Assembly (NCBI GenBank): GCA_018701105.1
Contig: JABIWD010000039.1
Span: 1-31,034, forward strand
Origin: Candidatus Uhrbacteria bacterium
Lineage (GTDB): Bacteria > Patescibacteriota > Patescibacteriia > UBA9934 > UBA11717
DNA: 31,034 nucleotides
Direction: 5' to 3'
Below the pieces are notes generated by a model that had not been told where the DNA came from, searched no databases, and saw nothing but the letters and a program-made list of their open reading frames with translations. This document shows positions 1 through 8,878 of the stretch, piece after piece. The position numbers and the translations under genes were made by a program. How positions within the stretch are numbered: the stretch's first letter is position 1; each line of letters opens with the position of its first letter.

Positions 1-71
1 CGGTAGGATCACCGCCGCCATTATACGGTCATGTGGGTACAGCTTCTCCGGATCGCGCTGATGAAGTTTCA

Positions 72-80
72 TGCTACAAT
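72..80 (+). promoter_or_regulatory. Extended -10 promoter of the first membrane-protein gene
   Basis: TGC-TACAAT (TG at 72-73, hexamer at 75-80) is an extended -10 box. It ends 9 nt before the ATG at 90, so transcription would begin at or just before the start codon. No -35 hexamer is convincing and there is no Shine-Dalgarno sequence. Inferred from sequence only. Confidence 0.5.
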
Positions 81-89
81 GCAATCATT

Positions 90-2183
90 ATGCGGCTTAT
101 TCGTGATTTACAGTATAGCATTCTAAGCTTTTTGGGACTAGCAGCCCTGCTACTTGGAATGTTCCTATTCAGCGCACCAGCACTATCTCTGATTGGGTTG
201 GTGATACTTTTAGCGATTTCGAGCAACACCCTGTCACGAGTCTTCTCCGAACATCTCACGGGAACCAAGCTTCTCTTCGGACTCATCCTGTCATTGTCTT
301 ATCTGATGATCGCCGGCAGCCTCATCTACTATCTCGGCACGGTGACAGTCTTCTCCATCTTCTTCCTGTTGGCCTCGCTCCCTCTCTTTGCGTGGCTAGT
401 TACTTTCAAAAATAAACCTCACGAGGTTAAGACGGACTTCAAAACACCTGGCGTACTGGATGGCATGCTCATAGCTATCGTCATCGTTGCACTCGTCGGC
501 TTCTTTGTCAGCGTATCGGGTAATGCATCTTCGGAGCCAATGCGCTCGCCCTGGCTAATTCTCGCGCCAAGCATCCTCGGTTGGATCGGTATCGCCTCGG
601 CGTCAATCTTGATATTGGCTAAACGCGCACAGACAAAACTCGCCATATTAGGATCCATAGCAACGATGTTCTCGCTGGTCAGCGTCGTTCTGATCGTATT
701 CCCTCTCGGCTACGGATTCGATCCGTTCCTACACCAAGCAACGATTGATCACATCATCCTCCATGGAACAATTACGCCAAAGCCATATTATTACATAGGC
801 CAGTACGCACTCGAGCTCGTCGTCGCATTCACGGGACCGTTCGATACCCATACGATCGACGTATTGCTGCTACCCGTCCTGAGCGCGATCCTACTGCCCG
901 CGGTTGCAGCTGCGAGCGTGTGGCAGATCACAAAACGCTCAGTGCCAACAACGCTAGCTGCAGTTGCAACATTGCTACTTCCACTAGCCCCTTTCATAAA
1001 CACAACGCCACAGGGACTCGCGAACCTATGGACACTCATAATCTTCTTCCTAGCGCTTCCTGAACTCGTCACAAAGCATCGCTGGGTTCCGCACTGGGTA
1101 TTCTTGCTTCTAACTGTCGCCACGCTACTGATACACCCACTAGCCGGACTCCCCGTTGCACTCTTTGTAGTTTTGTTTGTAATCGCAACTCGAGACGACA
1201 TTAAGGCCGGGATCAGACGCGCGCTCGTCACGGTCGCTGCTATCGGAGGTGCAGTCATGCTTCCAGTAGCATTCACACTGTCTGGAACGTCTGGCTCGCT
1301 CGGCTTCCATCCAGAACGAATCGTAGACCTATTCCCAACGTTATTCTTCTCAACACGATTCCAAGTAGTCGGCGATCTGTTCGCGTACATTGGACTCAAC
1401 GCGTGGCTCTGGTATGTAATCCTAGCGGTGATAGCAGGATCGATCTTGTGGAATATGCGCAGTCGAAGATGGCTCTTGCTCCCCTTGACTAGCGGTCTCC
1501 TTCTTATCAACGCGACGATACTGTCTGTTGCTGGAGACTTCTCGTTCTTGATCGACTACGAGCAGACGAACTACATCGGGCGCGTCATGTTGCTATCGCT
1601 ATACGTTCTACTTCCGCTTTCAATACTTGGCATCTCGCTCGGAATCGAAAGGCTCATGCAGATGAAAAAGACACTCGTCAACGTAGCGATCGTACTCATA
1701 TTCGCAATAGCGGTCGCAGCAAACGGTTACTTCACCTACCCAAGACACGATGCGTACGCAGTGAGTCGCGGATTCACAATCGGACAGAGCGACCACGATA
1801 CTGTCGCGAGTATACGATCGCACGCAGAGGATACGCCGTACATCGTCCTTGCAAACCAGGCAGTATCCGCTGCGGCTATTCAGGACTTTGGCTTTGCACC
1901 GTACTATGGCGAAGAAGGCGATGTCTTTTACTACCCCGTTCCAACAGGCGGACCGATGTATCAGATCTTCTTGGAAATGATCGAGGAGAATCCTACGCTA
2001 GAGCTGGCAATAGATGCAATGGACCTCGCCGACGTTGATCGAGCATACTTTGTAGTAAACGAGTATTGGTGGTCCTCCAATGTCGCGATCGAGCGCGCAA
2101 AGGTTGCAACCGACGAGTGGTTCTTGGTTGATGATGGATCCACCGCAGTCTTCATCTACGATCGACCGTTTGATATAGAATAA
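90..2183 (+). CDS. Polytopic membrane protein, possible GT-C type glycosyltransferase
   Basis: Counted from the ATG at 90 this is a 697-aa protein. An in-frame GTG at 33 is possible, but it would place the -10 box inside the gene. The first roughly 540 residues are almost continuous hydrophobic segments (about a dozen or more helices). The last roughly 150 residues are soluble, acidic and probably outside the membrane. A loop after about the sixth helix carries YGFDPFLHQ (residues 208-216) followed by several aromatic residues. That layout recalls the acidic first-loop motif of GT-C enzymes that use lipid-linked sugars, but the family match is a guess. It converges with the glycan operon on the minus strand, which supports a role in surface polysaccharide. 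It could instead be an uncharacterised transporter-like protein. The bases before 90 hold no recognisable gene. Confidence 0.75.
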   Translation: MRLIRDLQYSILSFLGLAALLLGMFLFSAPALSLIGLVILLAISSNTLSRVFSEHLTGTKLLFGLILSLSYLMIAGSLIYYLGTVTVFSIFFLLASLPLFAWLVTFKNKPHEVKTDFKTPGVLDGMLIAIVIVALVGFFVSVSGNASSEPMRSPWLILAPSILGWIGIASASILILAKRAQTKLAILGSIATMFSLVSVVLIVFPLGYGFDPFLHQATIDHIILHGTITPKPYYYIGQYALELVVAFTGPFDTHTIDVLLLPVLSAILLPAVAAASVWQITKRSVPTTLAAVATLLLPLAPFINTTPQGLANLWTLIIFFLALPELVTKHRWVPHWVFLLLTVATLLIHPLAGLPVALFVVLFVIATRDDIKAGIRRALVTVAAIGGAVMLPVAFTLSGTSGSLGFHPERIVDLFPTLFFSTRFQVVGDLFAYIGLNAWLWYVILAVIAGSILWNMRSRRWLLLPLTSGLLLINATILSVAGDFSFLIDYEQTNYIGRVMLLSLYVLLPLSILGISLGIERLMQMKKTLVNVAIVLIFAIAVAANGYFTYPRHDAYAVSRGFTIGQSDHDTVASIRSHAEDTPYIVLANQAVSAAAIQDFGFAPYYGEEGDVFYYPVPTGGPMYQIFLEMIEENPTLELAIDAMDLADVDRAYFVVNEYWWSSNVAIERAKVATDEWFLVDDGSTAVFIYDRPFDIE

Positions 2184-2208
2184 AAAATACAGTGCACACG
2201 CACTGTAT
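2182..2208 (-). terminator. Intrinsic terminator of the glycan operon
   Basis: Read on the minus strand, ATACAGTG/CACTGTAT form an 8-bp stem followed by TTTTTTA. It lies 30 nt after the stop of the last operon gene and next to the terminator of the convergent gene. Confidence 0.75.
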
Positions 2209-2211
2209 TGT

Positions 2212-2234
2212 CTCGAGCCTAAGCTCGAGTTTTT
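2212..2234 (+). terminator. Intrinsic terminator of the membrane-protein gene
   Basis: CTCGAGC-CTAA-GCTCGAG is a perfect 7-bp stem with a 4-nt loop, followed by TTTTT. It is placed between convergent transcription units. Confidence 0.75.
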
Positions 2235-2237
2235 GTT

Positions 2238-3404
2238 TTATTTAAGAAGCTCCTTCACGTACTCGCTGACCGAGATCAGTCCGGATCGTCCTTTTGAGTT
2301 CACTTTTCCCTCTGCAACCAGGTGAATCTTTTCAACGATAGCGCGAGCATTGGCAGGCTCGAACAAACCGTTCAGGTCGATAAACTCCGATACTCCACCC
2401 ACGTTTGATGCAATAACAGGTAGATCGCTAGCTCGCGCTTCGAGAATTACTCCGGGGCAGTTCTCAATCACGACAGATGGCAGTATCAACGCACTCGCTT
2501 GTTTCATGAGCTCGAACACCTTCTCGTGAGGCACGCGACCATGAAAACTCACATTAACCGATTCCGGGAGGTCTAAGGCCTGATTCATGAGTTCATCGAG
2601 CTGAGACCCTGCGCTGACGATATCGAGTGTCACTTCATGCTCTCCAACATGATTCAGCGCCTCGATGACGTAATTTACGCCCTTATGGAGCTCGAGCTGT
2701 GCCACGCACAGCAACCTCACCTCCTCAGAGTCACGTTTCACATTCTCGCTAACATCGCTCATATCCACAGGATTGATGAGAACGCGAGATTCAGATTTGT
2801 CAAAAAGCCCTGATTTCTTGTGAGCGTCTATCATGAACACAGATGGTGACACTACGGTGTCTGGTGAACCCATTATGTATCCAGTCAGTCCCCCGTAAAA
2901 CATCTTCACAATTTTACTCTGCCACAACCAACGAAGACCAACTCGTTTCTGTGGGCCGAACCATTCAAGTCCTGATGGTACGAGTAACTGAACGTCGTGA
3001 AGCTCATGAATCCAAGAAATTCTCGATCGTCTAACCGCTTTTGCAACCGATCCAATCTCCATGCCGCGCAAATTGAACGTTAGTATCAGATCGGGTGCAG
3101 TGTCTTTGATTGCATCAGTTACGATCGTGCGCGTCGCTCGCGATCCAACAAGATCCCTCGCGTGCCACTGAAGTCTCGACCCCAACGACTGGTCTGCGTC
3201 GTTCAGAATGTGATACGGAAGCTTTGGCGTGAACCGAACAACTCTAACACCACCCACGACATCGTCGGCATCATGAGTACCAGTCGACAACACGGTCACC
3301 TCGTGACCTTGTCGCACAGCCTCCTCCGCTGTGTCGCGAGCTATCATCTCAGCTCCTCCGCGAGACTCCGGTGGGTAAAGATTACTTATTACCAATATCT
3401 TCAT
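2238..3404 (-). CDS. GT4 family glycosyltransferase
   Basis: 388-aa retaining glycosyltransferase of the GT-B fold (GT4, glycogen-synthase-like). The N-terminal MKILVISNLYPPESRGGAE is the classic GT4 opening with the glycine-rich acceptor-side loop. The C-terminal half has VAQLELHKG (near 234-242) and the donor-site E-x7-E motif at E314/E322 within VIENCPGVILEA. It should transfer a sugar from a nucleotide donor to a growing cell-envelope glycan on the cytoplasmic face; donor and acceptor cannot be told. It is the last gene of the operon, and its start lies inside the 3' end of the preceding GT4 gene (23-bp overlap), which suggests translational coupling. An AAAGG sequence lies 3 nt before the ATG. 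Confidence 0.9.
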   Translation of the reverse strand: MKILVISNLYPPESRGGAEMIARDTAEEAVRQGHEVTVLSTGTHDADDVVGGVRVVRFTPKLPYHILNDADQSLGSRLQWHARDLVGSRATRTIVTDAIKDTAPDLILTFNLRGMEIGSVAKAVRRSRISWIHELHDVQLLVPSGLEWFGPQKRVGLRWLWQSKIVKMFYGGLTGYIMGSPDTVVSPSVFMIDAHKKSGLFDKSESRVLINPVDMSDVSENVKRDSEEVRLLCVAQLELHKGVNYVIEALNHVGEHEVTLDIVSAGSQLDELMNQALDLPESVNVSFHGRVPHEKVFELMKQASALILPSVVIENCPGVILEARASDLPVIASNVGGVSEFIDLNGLFEPANARAIVEKIHLVAEGKVNSKGRSGLISVSEYVKELLK

Positions 3405-4518
3405 AAACCTTTTCTAGCATCGCAACGTGGCGATCCCAAGTAAACATTTTTTCTACGCGAGCCCTAGCAGTTTTTCCCATGTCTTCCCTCGCTTTAGGAT
3501 GGTCTATCATCCATACCAAAGCCTCCTGAAGCTCGCCCACATCCTTGGGAGTTACGAGAATTCCAGACGCTTTGTCTGACACTACAGTGCGCACTCCTGA
3601 CAGATCCGATGCGATAACCGGCACTCCGCACGACTGAGCCTCAAGCGCAACAAGTCCGAACGCTTCCGATCGATCAACAGATGGAAAAACAAACACATCA
3701 GAAAAACCATACGACAACGGAAGTGCCGCATCAGTTACACGTCCAACAAACTCAACACGCTGTGAGATCTTTGCAGCACGAGCTTGCTCCTCGTATGACT
3801 CTTTAAGATCACCCGAGCCCGCAACCGTGAGCGTCCAATCTGTGCGATTGCTAATGTTGCTTAGCGCCTCGAGCAAAACTTCGAGTCCCTTGAAGTAATG
3901 GTTGCTATCTAGCCCACCAACAAAAAGAAATCTCGTTACCGCGCTCTTCTTACGATCCTTACGTGGCTTAAAACGTTTTGTATCGACACCAAATGGTGCA
4001 GAGACAAGCTTCTTTTCCACGTCTTTCCAACTGTCTTTCAACCAACTTTCACGCGCATAATCCATCGAAGAAACGAATACTTTTTGTGTTCGGTCCAAAA
4101 TGGCAGGAACAACTTTTGTGCGAGACCACTTTGCGACCCTGTGGACAAACCCAGAGGCCATCACATCCATGTGATACGTCAAAACGAGGTCTCCTTTCCA
4201 GCCGAGCTTCATCATCAAGAAAAATAGCTCATGGACCCCGAAAAATGGCATGTGTAGATGCACGACGTCATATTCCTCGCTCAAGACCAGTTTTCGGAGT
4301 TTGAGAGGAAATCCTGCCTTGCCATATCCGATAGTCGGCTTTAGTCGATGCACCGTCACCTTACCCTCAACCTTCGTGCTCGACTTCTCCTTATACGCCA
4401 AAGTTGCGACATGAACATCATGGCGCAATTTTGCAAGTCTGGTCACTTCCTCGAAAGCGACGTTCCCCATACCTCCACGATATGGCGGATAGGTTGAGAC
4501 GACATGCAATATCTTCAT
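3382..4518 (-). CDS. GT4 family glycosyltransferase
   Basis: 378-aa GT-B fold glycosyltransferase of family GT4. Visible features are the N-terminal MKILHVVSTYPPYRGGMG loop, a VVHLHMP segment typical of the Rossmann-like acceptor domain (near 85-91), LFVGGLDSNHYFKGLE (near 198-213) opening the donor domain, and the E-x7-E pair E285/E293 in SEAFGLVALEA. It is distinct from its downstream GT4 neighbour, so the operon probably adds at least two different residues. It starts 3 bp after the DUF2304 gene and overlaps the next GT4 by 23 bp. The specific sugar is not deducible. Confidence 0.9.
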   Translation of the reverse strand: MKILHVVSTYPPYRGGMGNVAFEEVTRLAKLRHDVHVATLAYKEKSSTKVEGKVTVHRLKPTIGYGKAGFPLKLRKLVLSEEYDVVHLHMPFFGVHELFFLMMKLGWKGDLVLTYHMDVMASGFVHRVAKWSRTKVVPAILDRTQKVFVSSMDYARESWLKDSWKDVEKKLVSAPFGVDTKRFKPRKDRKKSAVTRFLFVGGLDSNHYFKGLEVLLEALSNISNRTDWTLTVAGSGDLKESYEEQARAAKISQRVEFVGRVTDAALPLSYGFSDVFVFPSVDRSEAFGLVALEAQSCGVPVIASDLSGVRTVVSDKASGILVTPKDVGELQEALVWMIDHPKAREDMGKTARARVEKMFTWDRHVAMLEKVYEDIGNK

Positions 4519-4521
4519 ACT

Positions 4522-4881
4522 CTACTCTGAACTATCCTCACCCTTTTTATTATCCAAATCTTTCATTGAAATCGCGCGAACTAGCTTAGTCATATCCTGC
4601 TGCATAGACTCTACCTTCACCACTAATCTAAAAATCAAGTAAAACAGCACCATCACTGAAAGATACACGAGCAGGTCGGCTCCACGTCCGATTCCAACTC
4701 GAGCAGCCAAAAGGTCTGTCGTCTGCGGCAATAGCGCAACAACGCCTGCTCCAACCCAGATTATGATCCAAAGAGTCGCCCAGGTCATCGGAATGCTCCG
4801 AGATCGCACCTTTATAACAACTCGAGTTACCGCGAACAAAGCGAATAGGATTATCAAAAGTTGTATCGCAGAAAACATCAT
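4522..4881 (-). CDS. DUF2304 small membrane protein
   Basis: 119-aa protein with three hydrophobic helices (about residues 3-22, 33-52 and 68-87) and a short charged tail. Length, helix pattern and the RSIPMTWATLWIIIW segment fit DUF2304. Members of this family are usually encoded next to a GT2 dolichyl-phosphate-mannose-synthase-like enzyme, as here; the start overlaps the GT2 stop by 4 bp (ATGA). From context it may act as a membrane partner of that transferase. Its biochemical role is not established. Confidence 0.8.
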   Translation of the reverse strand: MMFSAIQLLIILFALFAVTRVVIKVRSRSIPMTWATLWIIIWVGAGVVALLPQTTDLLAARVGIGRGADLLVYLSVMVLFYLIFRLVVKVESMQQDMTKLVRAISMKDLDNKKGEDSSE

Positions 4882-5540
4882 GACTTTATTCTATGAATAA
4901 AGAGTTTAAGCGCAGTCTTGATACCTACAGTGAAACTCTGACCCTTGCTAAGCGAGTACTCAGTGTAAATCGCCGTGATCGGTACCTCAGTCCACTTGAA
5001 CCCACTCTTTTGAATTTCTGAAATGATCTCGGACGATACCTCCATACGATCCGTCTTAATCTCGAGCGCGTCTGCAGCTGCAGCCGAAAAACCTCTGAAA
5101 CCGCTCTGGCTATCGGAAACCATGAGACCAAACATTACATACGTAAGCATGTTCCCGACTCGCTGTGCGGCTCGCCTAAATGCGGGCATATTGCCCTTCA
5201 TCTCGATCATCCGCGATCCCAGCACAACCTCGTGCCCATCTAGAGCCCGCACAAACAAAGGAATCTCCTCTGCTAGATGCTGTCCGTCTGCGTCCAATGT
5301 GATGATCTTCTTGCCTCCGATCTTGCGCGCGCTCTTAATACCGGTCCCTAACGACGCACCTAGACCTCGATTTATAGCGTGAGCCACAACGACAGCCCCA
5401 GCATCACGAGCAACCTGGGCAGTATTATCGGTTGAACCGTCATCAACAACAAGAACGCGATCCACAAATGGTAGCGTGTTCCTGACTACGTTTCCGACTT
5501 CCTGCTCCTCATTATATGCCGGGACAACCGCAACAATCAT
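4878..5540 (-). CDS. GT2 family glycosyltransferase (polyprenyl-phosphate sugar synthase-like)
   Basis: 220-aa GT-A fold enzyme. PAYNEEQEVGNVV at residues 8-20 and VVDDGSTDNT at 31-40 form the nucleotide-binding site. D83-A-D85 in TLDADGQH is the metal-binding DxD. SDSQSGFRGF is the motif common in dolichyl/undecaprenyl-phosphate mannose or glucose synthases. It probably loads a sugar onto a polyprenyl phosphate at the cytoplasmic membrane. No C-terminal membrane helices are present, so the adjacent DUF2304 protein may supply the membrane contact. It overlaps both neighbours by 4 bp. A TATAAT 8 nt before its ATG falls in the coding end of the upstream gene and may be chance. Confidence 0.88.
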   Translation of the reverse strand: MIVAVVPAYNEEQEVGNVVRNTLPFVDRVLVVDDGSTDNTAQVARDAGAVVVAHAINRGLGASLGTGIKSARKIGGKKIITLDADGQHLAEEIPLFVRALDGHEVVLGSRMIEMKGNMPAFRRAAQRVGNMLTYVMFGLMVSDSQSGFRGFSAAAADALEIKTDRMEVSSEIISEIQKSGFKWTEVPITAIYTEYSLSKGQSFTVGIKTALKLFIHRIKS

Positions 5541-6571
5541 TTTTTATTATTATAGATGTTTGTAAGCAAAATACGATTCGCTCGTACATCCTCCATAGTT
5601 TCTCTAAGACCATCCTCCAGTCGAACAAGTGGCAGCCATTCAAGAGTATCTCGCGCACGAGCAATCTTTGGCAAACCAAGTTCAGTCAGGAATGGCAACG
5701 GTGGCTCGAAATTCACCTTGGATTCCGATCCCGTTAAAGCAATGATAGTGTTCGCAACGTCGACCAACCTTAGGTCCACATCCGATCCGATATTAACCGG
5801 CCCAGGATTCTGCTCAACCTTCATTAGCTTCATCAAACCGTCCACCACATCGTCAACATAGACAAATGATGTCTTGAAAGTTTCATCACCGTAGATCACT
5901 AAAGGCTTACCGTCAAGGGCGTCGATAATAAAGTCGGGGATCATGTGCCCGTCAAACAAAGGCATTCGTGGCCCGTAAGTTCGGAAAATTCGAGCGATCC
6001 GCGCGTCTACACCCCTAGATTGGCTATACGAAATACATGCAGTTTCCGAGAATCGCTTCCCTTCGTCATAAACTGCTCGTGGCGTAGTGTGGTCAACAAT
6101 ACCCTCGTCGTCCTCCACAAAAAACAATCGATTTTCCGCTCTGCTACCGTAAACTACGGAGCTAGATGTAAACACTAGCTTGGACTCATACTTCTCCGCG
6201 ATATCGAGTATGTTCACTGTTCCTACGCTGTTTGTCTTCAAAGTGTGAATCTTGAGAGCGTCGAACTTCTTGATAGCCGTTGGACATGCAAGGTGGTAGA
6301 TCTCTTGTATTCCCTGAAATGGGATCTTGTACGCCTCAAGCTCTGGATACTCCTCAAGGTCTAAACCTCGGTTGATATCTGTTCGCAAAAACTGAAAGTC
6401 CGGATTCTTGAGCAACACGTCAATGTTTCGCTCCACACCCGACGAGAAATCGTCGACACAAATAACACGAGCCCCTTCTTTAATAAGCTCTTCGCACAGT
6501 CGAGATCCAATGAATCCTGCCCCTCCCGTGACGAGTACGTTTTTCTTTTCGAAAATGGGTTTGTTTGCCAT
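5537..6571 (-). CDS. NAD-dependent NDP-sugar epimerase/decarboxylase (UDP-glucuronate decarboxylase-like)
   Basis: 344-aa extended short-chain dehydrogenase. VTGGAGFIGS (14-23) is the NAD-binding GxxGxxG loop and DDFSSG (40-45) follows beta-2. Active-site residues are the Ser cluster at 136-138 and Y168-D-E-G-K172. The block YDEGKRFSE followed by ARIFRTYGPRM and DGHMIPDFI closely resembles UDP-glucuronate decarboxylase (UXS), which makes UDP-xylose. Other members of this subgroup are 4-epimerases or dehydratases, so the exact product is unproven. It starts 2 bp after the protease gene and overlaps the GT2 gene by 4 bp. It probably supplies a nucleotide sugar to the glycosyltransferases downstream. 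Confidence 0.85.
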   Translation of the reverse strand: MANKPIFEKKNVLVTGGAGFIGSRLCEELIKEGARVICVDDFSSGVERNIDVLLKNPDFQFLRTDINRGLDLEEYPELEAYKIPFQGIQEIYHLACPTAIKKFDALKIHTLKTNSVGTVNILDIAEKYESKLVFTSSSVVYGSRAENRLFFVEDDEGIVDHTTPRAVYDEGKRFSETACISYSQSRGVDARIARIFRTYGPRMPLFDGHMIPDFIIDALDGKPLVIYGDETFKTSFVYVDDVVDGLMKLMKVEQNPGPVNIGSDVDLRLVDVANTIIALTGSESKVNFEPPLPFLTELGLPKIARARDTLEWLPLVRLEDGLRETMEDVRANRILLTNIYNNKK

Positions 6572-6573
6572 AT

Positions 6574-8628
6574 CTATATGTTTACTCTTTCAGTATACCC
6601 GATGAGAGGCAATGTGACATCAACTAAGGTTCCATAGTGATTGTAAACCCTCAAAACAGGAACGCCGTTCTCCATACCCGAGGTCAACGTAAACCACTGT
6701 CCATCTGCGTACGGCTCCCATGCAGCAACATCTGCACCGTCCCTATTACTCTCACCAAATGCAAAGTACTGTCCAGCAAGCGCTCCAATCCTGTCGAAAG
6801 ATCGCACATGAGGTCCCGCTCCCATACCTGTACCGACAACAACGCGTCCTCGTCCATTTGATTGGATCACAGCCGATCGAACGCCCTTGAACATGTTCTC
6901 CGCGTAAACGTTGAACTCTGAGACGACTGATGAGTCGTATCGATAAACCTGAACAGTTGGAGGTCCACCCTCGCCTTCTGTGATTACGATCTCGTCTGTT
7001 CCGTCTCCGTCAACGTCTCCTGCGGATACTGAAAGCGCGGCGCCCGAGCTATCGACTGCAAACTCCGCCAACATAGTCCCCGTCCAATTAAACACGCGCA
7101 CAACAGGATCGTGACCCTCTCCTGGGACAACGATAATCTCGTCTACTCCGTCCCCTGTCACATCTCCTGTCGCTACGTCGATTCCGCCAGAGAAATCAGC
7201 CGAGAATGCAAAGAACTGGTACTTAAGCGCACCAATATCGTTGAACACTCGGACATGTGGCCCACCGCTCTCTCCAGCGCCTGTGACGACCTCGTATCCC
7301 TCGTCACCGTCGATCTGCCCTGTTGCTACGGAGACTCCGCCTGTAAACGCTTGTGCGTAGGCAAGAAACGATGATCGCTCTCCATTGTAATCAAATACCG
7401 TCACACGTGGCTCATCCCCAGCGCCCGCTCCAACTGCAATTGGCGTCAGGAAGTTTCGGGGTGGTGGCTGTTGAGCCACGACCTCTTCTTCAACGATCTC
7501 CTCGACCTCAACAACCTCTACCACCTCAACGACTTCTACCTCTCTCGCAGATCGATCTCGAACTAATCGTGGGAGCATCTCTAATGCTCGATCCAGATTC
7601 AGCCTTCCGCTCCCCAAAGCACCGGCGACTCCACTTGGAGCTCGACCAACCACAGGGTCAACAGACAACTTCATAGTCAACGAAATCTCATCCGGCGTCG
7701 CATTTGGATATATCGACTTCATAATCGCCGCCGCACCAGAAACTAGTGGTGCTGCTAGTGATGTCCCGTTCCAACCTCCTCCGTATCCATCCAGCTGCGT
7801 AGTGTACATATACTCACCTGGTGCAGAGATATCCGCACATTGGCTACCATAGTTTGAAAAAATTGCGCGCTTATCGTCCTGATCTGTTGCTACAACTCCA
7901 ATCACAACGTCATCAATCCCTGTCCCAGGACTACAAGCAGGATACATCGGCGTTTGATCAAGATCCGTTCCAGAACCTGTCAGGTTTCCCATGGCAGCAA
8001 CTACGACCGTACCGTTGTCGTATGCACGCTGTAGAGCTTGGTCGAGGCCCCTTGTGTTAGACGAGCCTACAAAGCTTAAGTTGATCACGTCGGCTCCCAA
8101 TGCAACCGCATAGTCAATTCCCTCAACAATGTCCGTGACGTCGCCATCGCCTGTAGAGTCGAGCACTCGAATCGGCAAAAGTTTCACGTCCCAGTTCACA
8201 CCAGAAACTCCGAGCGCATTATTACCAGTAGCACCTATCACACCGGCGACTACTGTTCCGTGATGAACACCAAACTCTTCACTCGCCCCAGGAACAGGAT
8301 TTGCGTCATTATCATTATCGTAGAAATCCCAACCGGACACATCATCCACGTATCCGTTACCATCATTGTCTATTCCATCATTCGCCACTTCGCCACGATT
8401 AACATAAATCTGCTTATGCAAATCCTCGTGATCAAGATCAATTCCAGTATCCAGAATGGCCATGAGTACATCGGGAGAGCCCGTGCTTTCGTTCCAAGCT
8501 GAAATAGCGCCAATGTGTGGCAAGTACCACTGCTCGGAGAAGAATGAGTCGTTGGGAGTTTTAGCGAAAGCCGACGCGCTTGGGACCATTATGAGCAGCG
8601 CGAGGAATATTGATATGTAGTGTTTCAT
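6574..8628 (-). CDS. Secreted subtilisin-like (S8) serine protease with C-terminal beta-propeller
   Basis: 684 aa counted from the ATG at 8628. A longer reading frame to 8733 exists, but this ATG begins a clean signal peptide (MKHYISIFLALLIMVPSASA) and lies 7 nt after an extended -10 box. The catalytic triad is intact: D60 in AILDTG, H123 in HHGTVVAG and S290 in GTSLAAP, with oxyanion Asn215 in AAMGN. Asp/Asn-rich loops near 83-110 probably bind calcium. A Val/Glu low-complexity linker (363-384) and PPP lead to about six FG-GAP/VCBS-like blades (392-684) of the form GGPHVRVF...FF.F...GDVDGDG.DEIV. The protease should act outside the cell; the propeller may bind envelope or target-cell material. 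It is first in the glycan operon, a surprising position that suggests co-regulation with surface assembly. Confidence 0.92.
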   Translation of the reverse strand: MKHYISIFLALLIMVPSASAFAKTPNDSFFSEQWYLPHIGAISAWNESTGSPDVLMAILDTGIDLDHEDLHKQIYVNRGEVANDGIDNDGNGYVDDVSGWDFYDNDNDANPVPGASEEFGVHHGTVVAGVIGATGNNALGVSGVNWDVKLLPIRVLDSTGDGDVTDIVEGIDYAVALGADVINLSFVGSSNTRGLDQALQRAYDNGTVVVAAMGNLTGSGTDLDQTPMYPACSPGTGIDDVVIGVVATDQDDKRAIFSNYGSQCADISAPGEYMYTTQLDGYGGGWNGTSLAAPLVSGAAAIMKSIYPNATPDEISLTMKLSVDPVVGRAPSGVAGALGSGRLNLDRALEMLPRLVRDRSAREVEVVEVVEVVEVEEIVEEEVVAQQPPPRNFLTPIAVGAGAGDEPRVTVFDYNGERSSFLAYAQAFTGGVSVATGQIDGDEGYEVVTGAGESGGPHVRVFNDIGALKYQFFAFSADFSGGIDVATGDVTGDGVDEIIVVPGEGHDPVVRVFNWTGTMLAEFAVDSSGAALSVSAGDVDGDGTDEIVITEGEGGPPTVQVYRYDSSVVSEFNVYAENMFKGVRSAVIQSNGRGRVVVGTGMGAGPHVRSFDRIGALAGQYFAFGESNRDGADVAAWEPYADGQWFTLTSGMENGVPVLRVYNHYGTLVDVTLPLIGYTERVNI

Positions 8629-8635
8629 GAGGGGT

Positions 8636-8645
8636 ATTATACCAG
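8636..8645 (-). promoter_or_regulatory. Extended -10 promoter of the protease/glycan operon
   Basis: On the minus strand TGG-TATAAT (hexamer at 8641-8636) is a perfect extended -10. Only 7 nt separate it from the ATG at 8628, so the transcript is predicted to be leaderless. TTGAAA in the adjoining repeat module is 14 bp upstream, too close for a normal -35. Confidence 0.65.
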
Positions 8646-8650
8646 ATGGA

Positions 8651-8700
8651 GACATTTTCAATTTTGCAATTCGGCAATTTTCAATTTTTGGAAGATCATT
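8651..8700 (-). repeat. AT-rich module of the dispersed compound repeat, copy 1
   Basis: On the minus strand it reads CTTCCAAAAATTGAAAATTG, then CCGAATTG, then a second TTGAAAA. It lies between the palindromic module and the start of the protease gene. The same arrangement is seen at 15842-15890, 18516-18560 and 23163-23208. Confidence 0.75.
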
Positions 8701-8728
8701 TTTGGGGGCAGTCCCTGCGGATCGTGTC

Positions 8729-8814
8729 GTCATCCTGAGGAGGTACGACGTGAGGATCTCATTTTTCTAGAGACTCTCGCATAATGAGATTCCTACGTTG
8801 CCACTCAGAATGAC
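8729..8814. repeat. Dispersed 86-bp imperfect palindrome, copy 1
   Basis: Begins GTCATCCTGAG and ends CTCAGAATGAC. The arms contain GATCTCAT and ATGAGATTCCTACG, so the RNA can fold into one long imperfect hairpin. Related copies lie at 15925-16014, 18426-18511, 20283-20374 and 23216-23305. There is no open reading frame or transposase, so it is REP- or MITE-like. Confidence 0.85.
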
Positions 8815-8841
8815 ATTAGTAGCACTTGCTCTACATCACAA

Positions 8842-8874
8842 AAACAAAAAACCGACAGATTTCTCTGTCGGCTC
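8842..8874 (-). terminator. Intrinsic terminator of the TPR gene
   Basis: CCGACAGA-GAAA-TCTGTCGG (minus strand), then TTTTTTG. It follows the TPR stop codon by a few bases. Confidence 0.85.
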
Positions 8875-8878
8875 AAAT

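Noticed and set aside
1..61. End of an upstream gene (frame stopping at 59-61) or a minus-strand gene starting near 21
   Set aside because: Fewer than 20 codons are visible, with no recognisable motif, and the TATAAT near 20-25 overlaps the ATG itself, so neither can be supported.
5541..5560. Internal leaderless promoter for the GT2 gene (TATAAT 8 nt before the ATG)
   Set aside because: The hexamer is formed by Tyr-Asn codons at the end of the upstream gene, without a -35 or a TG extension. Operon read-through is sufficient.
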